From Cinnamomum chago (taxonomy: Eukaryota > Streptophyta > Magnoliopsida > Laurales > Lauraceae), in NCBI GenBank assembly GCA_038049695.1, contig CP142458.1:62033501-62097500 (forward strand): DNA of 64,000 nt, written 5' to 3'. A program made the position numbers and the translations under genes. Under the pieces are notes generated by a model. The model made no database searches. It saw only the letters and a list, made by a program, of their open reading frames with translations, and was not told the DNA's origin. Of this stretch, positions 58,901 through 64,000 are shown one piece after another (position 1 is the first letter of the stretch; each line of letters starts with the position of its first letter).

Positions 58901-60020
58901 TCTCTGACTTTGCTAACTTGTTGGGTATGCTCAATAAGATGTATTTATCAGTTGATAAATCTGATGCAAGAATCTGGAAACCAGATGTTAAAGGGAAGTT
59001 TTCAGTTAGGTCTTTTTATAAAGTCGTGGATGATAGAAATGAATCAATGGATGGTTGGAGCTCTTTTTGGGATCCTTCAGTCCCGCCTAGAGTGTTAACT
59101 TTTTGTTGGGTGGCAAGGCAGCATAAGATTTTGGCAATTGATAAGTTGAGAAAAAGAAATCATGTGATAGTAAATGCTTGTCCTATGTGCTTACAAGATG
59201 AGGAAATTGCACATCATCTGCTAATCCATTGCCAGTTTGCTTGTAAATGTTGAAACTTTGTGCTTAATTGCTTTGATATAAAATGGGCTATGCCAGGTTC
59301 GATCGAAGACCTTTTTCTTCATTGGCATTTGGGAAATAAGGATCGGAGGGGTAAAATTCTATGGAAATTAGTTTTATATGCTACACTTTGGAAAAATTGG
59401 TTGGCAAGAAATAAAAGAGTGATCAGAAATGTCAATAAATCTATTGAGGAGATCATTCAATCAATAGTTTGGAATGTTTCAGAGTGGGCTTGTATCAGAA
59501 AGGAGTTTGGAGGAATCTCCGCGGCAGATATTAATCAATCTTGGTATGCGGTTTTAAAAGGGTACTGGCATAGAAAAGCAGTTCATAGAGTTGAATGGAT
59601 ATGCCCTCCTCTTGGAACCTCAAGTTGAATTTCGACGGCAGTTTTGTAAGGAGTACGCATCAAAGAGGTATTGGAGGTGTGATAAGAAATTGGATTGGAT
59701 ATGTTGTTAGAAGCTATTATGGGCCTATGAATGCTCTCGATGCTAATGAAGCTGAAGTGTACGCTCTTCTTATTGGGTGTCGTGAATTGAAAAGATTGGT
59801 GGCTCTTATCCTATTATAGAAGGAGATTCTTTTTCAACAATTCAGCAGGCTTCTAAAAAGGCTAGCTATCCATGGCGGATTGCGGATTGGGTAGAGGAGG
59901 TGCAAGATATTTCTAAAACGATTGGTGCTTCTTTTTATCACATCGTACGGAAGTCTAACTCAATGGCGGATGGTCTTGCTAAGGAAGGACTTTCTCAATC
60001 TTCAATTATTTTTGTTGTGT
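55953..60020 (+). pseudogene. LINE ORF2: endonuclease, reverse transcriptase, zf-RVT, RNase H
   Basis: Endonuclease: an opening resembling MKIISWNVRG near 55953 (the Trp codon is a stop), GGDFNVIRFP near 56370 and a degraded end where the family has SDHCP (here SFSCP near 56625). Reverse transcriptase: GPDGFPIFFFQHFW near 57293, LIPKEG, KPISLIGSLYK, KLDFEKAYDMVDWDF near 57660, RGLRQGDPLSPMLF near 57832 and LQFADDTILFC near 57978. zf-RVT: near 59080-59240 (RVLTFCWVARQHK, CPMCLQDEEIAHH). RNase H: near 59625-59990 (LNFDGSF, EAEVYAL, NSMADGLAKEG). Breaks occur near 56020, 56640, 56990, 57960, 58230, 58620, 59250 and 59810, so it is not functional. Confidence 0.9.
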
Positions 60021-60125
60021 AGTTTGTTTTAGTTGCTTTATTTTTGTTTTTGTGTAATTGTCCTTTGGTCTTTTCTTTGGTTGGTGGAATAAAAAAATAA
60101 CCGTTATATAAAAAAATAGAACCTG

Positions 60126-61223
60126 AAATAAGAAAAGTAAAAAAGAAATTCAAAAAAGATGACAGTGGCCCATACCAATAAATTCCAACTTTAAAATAAA
60201 TTAAATAAAGAAAACACATGATACTCATCCATACAGATAAGTGCAGCCACCCAAAGAGAAAAAAACATCCCATACCAATGTTCAATTAGTCATGGAAATG
60301 GATGACGATTCTCTGGAGATCGTGGAAGGCACCACCATCCTTGATAACAAATTAGCAGACTCAAATTTCTTCAAAGGCAATGCCAATGACTCCGATTCCC
60401 ACTGAAGCCCATGGCTCAATCCTCTTTCTGCTCCCTTCAATCTTTTTATTTAGTTAGGGCTCTCAAGTTGACACATGAGGGATCACAAATGTTATAATTC
60501 TCATTTTTTTTCTTGCAGAGATGGGTAAGAAAGTGGTAAAGTCTGTTACCACTTCCATGAGTTTTTGCCAATTGCATATGCAATATGGATGGATGTATTC
60601 ACGCATGCTCATATCCCTTGACAATTCATCATTTCAATTACATTACTATGCTACATTATTCAATGCCCACACATGCAATGGTCCAGTCCAGACTCCAGAT
60701 AACCACCATGTATTACGAAAACCTCGGTGCAACAAAAGATGTTATATTAACGCTAACCTTCCCAAATAATCTAAGCATCTCTTTTTAGGGTGTTTAAAAA
60801 ATCCCCTTAACTGTTCATTAGTATTTCAGACAATAGGATCCTCTATTTTGATGGTATTGGTAGTTTGATTGGTTTTGTCATCCATCAGGGAGAGCAAAAG
60901 TGTAATCCGAACAAAACTCAATTTTTCAGTAGGTATTGGAATTACCCCAGTGCACAGAAATCAATCAAATTACATATGAGTAAGTAAATCAAGCAAACCC
61001 ATATTGAAACAGGCAGATTGATGCAAATATAAACCCTAGATGACAAAATCTGGAGGATGTTCTCCATAAATTGGAGAAAACGACGAAAGATTCATGAGAA
61101 ATACTACTTCATTCAAAAAGCACGGTTCTTTGATCGCGAGTAAAAGTTAAAGCGTAGTTATGTGATCGATTCAAGGAACAAGATTGAAAATTGGAAGAGC
61201 AGAGCTAGGGTTTATGACGTACC
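60126..61223. other. Host sequence with possible small exons, unassigned
   Basis: Most of this block shows nothing recognisable. A TTCTTGCAG|AGATGGGTAAGAAAGTGG acceptor-plus-start arrangement lies near 60510-60535 and continues as an 82-codon open frame (MGKKVVKSVTTSMSF) that I cannot assign to a family. Confidence 0.3.
60292..60405 (+). CDS. Hypothetical short coding segment, 37 codons
   Basis: An ATG opens an acidic frame (MEMDDDSLEIVEGTTILDN ... NANDSDSH) closed by TGA. It is preceded by TTCAATTAG, a possible splice acceptor, and by the plus-strand leader-like exon about 6 kb upstream, with the LINE lying between. The opposite strand is also open here (LQWESESLALPLKK), so strand is uncertain. 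Base composition is more coding-like than its surroundings. I recognise no family. It could be an exon of a host gene split by the LINE, a small protein or a gene remnant. Confidence 0.25.
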   Translation: MEMDDDSLEIVEGTTILDNKLADSNFFKGNANDSDSH

Positions 61224-61384
61224 TTTTCTGAGAAGTAAGAGAAAGTGATTAGAAGATGTGATCAGTGTGGATGATGAGCAAAGACTGACATTTTTCTTAC
61301 TATATGAAGGATGTGAGGATGTACTGATGATGAGCAAGACTGACTTTTTTCTTACTATATGAAGGATGTGAGGATGTATTTATA
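61224..61384 (-). promoter_or_regulatory. Candidate minus-strand promoter and leader with tandem duplication
   Basis: On the minus strand CTATAAATA (61377-61385) looks like a TATA box. Downstream, a block of about 53 bases (TACATCCTCACATCCTTCAT ... GCTCATCATC) occurs twice, then a possible donor CAGAAAAG|GTACGTC near 61224. A telo-box AAACCCTA follows at 61206-61213, an element common near translation-related plant genes. No coding exon was found for it. Confidence 0.35.
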
Positions 61385-61944
61385 GCCGTTGGATGGATAA
61401 TTTTTTGAAGAATGAGCTGGGTAATCTAGATTGACCCATCATAGACCCAAAAACTGGATCTGAAAGGTTGTGGACTGGACTCTCCTTAAGTCTGATTACT
61501 CAGGTTTGATTACTCAGTATCCGACAAGGATGAAAAACTCATGACTTGCTCGCCAACTCGAACTCAACTTACCCAACTCAGGGAGAAAAAAAGAACTTGG
61601 CCTTTACTTTAGCAGAATTTTAATAATTCATGTCAGGAAGATTTGTAAATTCTATGTGAAGACTACAAGGGCATTTTTCTTTAGCAAAATTTTAATAGTT
61701 TATTTCGGAAAAATTTGTCAATTCTCCAAAAGCTATCCCTTCAATGGAATTCATGAATACTCCTCTTCACTATAACATAAAAAAATGCTTACGAAGTTGG
61801 GTTATTCCTAACTTTTCAAGCCTCTGAAATGTAGAATTCGAACAAAAAAGATAATACATCTAGAAATTCCAAGGGGCATCCATTACATCGTGGGTTTAAT
61901 TTAATCCAACCCATTCACTTTGGATCCCGTTTCACACTGCTTTG
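61385..61944. other. Intergenic, nothing recognisable
   Basis: AT-rich; two similar TTCTCC/TTTAATA stretches near 61610-61640 and 61680-61720 (GCA(A)AATTTTAATA). No gene seen. Confidence 0.5.
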
Positions 61945-62502
61945 TGTTAGAAGTAAGCTAGATTCTAATTTGTTCACTGCTCAATGCAGTTGGTTCACTG
62001 CCCAATGCAGCTATAGGAATTTAATATTGTTCACTACTCTATGCAGACATGTCTCTTGGCTCTGTGTAGCATCATTGGGCATTCTATGTGTCTTTTGGTA
62101 ATTCATGTATTTTCATTTTAACTTGTTTCTTAGGAAATTGTAAGGGATTAATTATTGTTCAATCCGTTTTAAAAGTGGAGTCTATAAGTAGAGTCATGTA
62201 TTCTCTTTCATATAAAGAAGTCAAAGTGAAATCTTAAGGTTCCATACTTGGTCTATCCACTAGTCTTCTTTTCTGTTGTTAAGATCAAGAGGACAAGTTT
62301 CTTCTCTTGAATCTCCATACTTCGTTTTTATAGAGAGAAAGAAGTTTCAGCAGAGCTATTTATGTTCTCACTGTAAGTTCAATATTTCGTTCTGTCGACC
62401 TTAGTATACCGAACATAAACCTGAGTATTTGTTGAAGGAAACCTTAGTATACACAGAATACAAACTTCAGTTCCAACAAAGTTGTAGCAAAGCATTCCAT
62501 CA
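61945..62502 (+). repeat. 5' LTR of the copia element
   Basis: It starts TGTTAGAAGTAAGC and ends CATTCCATCA, just before the primer-binding site. A TATA-like stretch (CTATAAGTAGAG near 62180) fits a pol II promoter. The internal repeat TTCACTGC(T/C)CAATGCAG occurs twice near 61973 and 61994. Confidence 0.8.
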
Positions 62503-62505
62503 AAG

Positions 62506-62518
62506 TGGTATCAGAGCC
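62506..62518 (+). other. Primer-binding site, initiator-Met
   Basis: TGGTATCAGAGCC exactly matches the standard plant copia primer-binding site and lies three bases after the LTR. Confidence 0.92.
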
Positions 62519-62535
62519 TTGTTCAAGGAAATTCA

Positions 62536-63440
62536 ATGGCTTCTAACAACATACTGCAACCACAACTTCCTCGATTCAGTGGAAAGAAATACAATCAATG
62601 GAGTATCCAAATGAATGTGCTGTACGGATTTCAAGTTCTATGGGATATTGTTGAAATTGGTTTCGAAGAACCAACAGATACAAATGCTCTCACCCAACAA
62701 CAATTCAATGAGTTAAAGGAGAATCGCAGGAAGGACAAGAAAGCGTTGTTCTTCAATTTTCAAGCGGTGGATGAATCTTTCTTTGAAAGAATCTCCTCAA
62801 CCACTTCAGCAAAGCTAGCGTGGGACACACTCAACACATCATATAAAGGAGAAGACAGGGTAAAGGCGGTAAGATTACAAACTCTCATATGTGAATTTGA
62901 TTCTCTACAGATGAAAAAATTCCGAATCGATTGATGATTTCTACAATCGAGTCATTTCTCTTGTTAATCAACTAAGAGTAAATGGAGAAAAAATTGAAGA
63001 CCAACAGGTTGTTGAAAAAAATCTCCGAAATATGACCCGGAAGTTTGAATATGTTGTGGCGGCAATTGAAAAATCAAAAGACTTGTTTTCATTGTCTATG
63101 GAAAGCCTAGTGGGATCACTCTAATCCCATGAGCTTCGTATGAAGCAATTTGATTCTTCTCCTCTAGAGCATGCATTTCAATCTCAACTCTCTTTTGGGG
63201 GAGGTGTTAGAGGAAAAAGAGGAGGATACTGCCGTGCAAGAGGAAGTAGTCATGGACGTGGCACATATGAGAAAAATGAAAAAGAATCTGAATCTCATAG
63301 TAACAATGCTCCTACAAAAGGGAGACGTAGAGGATAAGGAAGGGGAAGAGGTCATGGCTCTCCCCATTCTCATATGCAATGCCACTATTGCAAGAAGTAT
63401 GAGCATATGCAAGCATGTTGTAGAAAGAAAATGGATGATG
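62536..63440 (+). pseudogene. copia gag region (fossil)
   Basis: It starts MASNNILQPQLPRFSGKKY and continues as the UBN2/DUF4219-type gag domain of plant copia elements (KLAWDTLNTSYKGEDR). A basic Gly/Arg-rich stretch follows near 63200-63350 and then a CCHC knuckle (CHYCKKYEHMQACC near 63380). It is broken. Confidence 0.85.
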
Positions 63441-63479
63441 AAGGAAAAAATGAATCAAGTTTTATGCATGAAAATGTTC

Positions 63480-64000
63480 AAGGAAGGTGATGAAACTGTC
63501 CTACTTGCTTGCAATGTCAACGAAAATGTTTATGATGATATTTGGTATCTTGCTAGTGGTTGTAGTAACCACATGACTGGCAATAGAGATGTATTTATTA
63601 ATCTTGACAATTCCATTCAATTTGAAGTCAAGATTGGTGATGATAGAAGGCTTCCAGCCAAAGGATGTGGTGATGTCCTCCCTCATACAAAGAAAGGAGA
63701 CCAAAAGAGAATCTCTAATGTCTTATATGTTGCAGGCTTAAATCATAATTTTCTTAGTGTTGGACAACTTCTTCGCAAAGGGCATAATGTTCATTTCAAG
63801 AGTGATCATTGTATAATTAGAGACAAGAACAATTCTCTAATTACAAAGGTACGTATGTCTCCAAATAATATGTTTGGTTTGAACATTCAATATGAATCTT
63901 TGCCATGTTTTAGTGAAATCGTCAAAAATAGCTCATGGCTATGGCATTTCCGTTTTGGTCACTTAAGTTTCAGTTCATTATCTTTGATGTGTAAAAAACA
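63480..64000 (+). pseudogene. copia protease and gag-pre-integrase region (fossil, partial)
   Basis: IWYLASGCSNHMTG near 63540 is the region of the copia aspartic protease. NVLYVAGLNHNFLSVGQL near 63718 and LWHFRFGHLSFSSL near 63942 are the gag-pre-integrase signature. The element continues past the window edge. Confidence 0.85.

Larger units (their letters stand above)
55228..60114 (+). mobile_element. L1-type plant LINE, 5'-truncated, decayed
   Basis: The order is the ORF1 C-terminal part, then ORF2 with endonuclease, reverse transcriptase, zf-RVT and RNase H, and a 3' UTR ending in A-rich sequence near 60092-60116. AATAGAACCTG occurs at 55217-55227 and 60115-60125 and may be the target duplication, which would place the 5' end at 55228, inside the second 284-bp repeat. 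If that is chance, the element starts near 55368. It is broken by several stops and frameshifts. Confidence 0.88.
61945..64000 (+). mobile_element. Ty1/copia LTR retrotransposon, 5' part, broken, runs off the window
   Basis: A TG...CA LTR of about 558 bp is followed by an initiator-Met primer-binding site, a gag region, a CCHC knuckle, a protease-like region and a gag-pre-integrase region. The order is that of plant copia elements. The visible part is broken in a few places; the rest, including integrase, RT and the 3' LTR, lies beyond the right edge. Age cannot be estimated without the second LTR. Confidence 0.9.

Overview
This is an AT-rich stretch of a plant nuclear genome, probably a eudicot. 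It has short plant introns, a plant-type ALG14 gene, a chromovirus-like Ty3/gypsy element and a Ty1/copia element, L1-type LINEs with a plant RNase H tail, and many small DNA transposons. There is no bacterial or organellar gene layout. The species cannot be named from the sequence.

Layout. Positions 1-2575 are a reverse-strand gypsy-type LTR running off the left edge. From 2576 to 38095 lies an array of four related units (A, B, C, D; about 3 to 5 kb each before insertions). Each carries on the minus strand a member or remnant of one U1-type C2H2 zinc-finger gene family. Unit A is split by a 12.2 kb Ty3/gypsy element (3622-15783) with a 5-bp target duplication; that element itself contains a solo-LTR-like insertion (10621-12601). 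Units B, C and D were also hit by DNA transposons: an 8-bp-target hAT-type element in B, a hAT-like element and a long hairpin element in C, and a 9-bp-target element next to D. Between C and D lie two more hAT-like elements and a LINE fragment with a second LINE inserted in it.

The four zinc-finger copies have diverged in form. D keeps six fingers, with a recent in-frame duplication. B is open but has only one degenerate finger. C lost most of its N-terminal helix through a deletion that left a usable splice acceptor. A is fused in frame to a foreign coiled-coil-coding segment.

From 38.4 to 48.5 kb there is little host coding sequence: a GC-rich leader-like block, inverted-repeat elements, a tRNA-type SINE and a 154-bp near-perfect tandem duplication. 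The clearest host gene is ALG14 (minus strand, five exons, 49179-53605), which encodes the membrane subunit of the second N-glycan sugar transferase at the ER. Its fourth intron holds a long-TIR element carrying a piece of LINE reverse transcriptase.

Upstream of ALG14 a 284-bp direct duplication leads into a nearly full but broken L1-type LINE (to about 60114). The last 2 kb hold the 5' part of a broken Ty1/copia element running off the right edge. The window is best read as a zinc-finger gene cluster and a glycosylation gene in a transposon-rich region; I did not find evidence for a novel multi-gene system.
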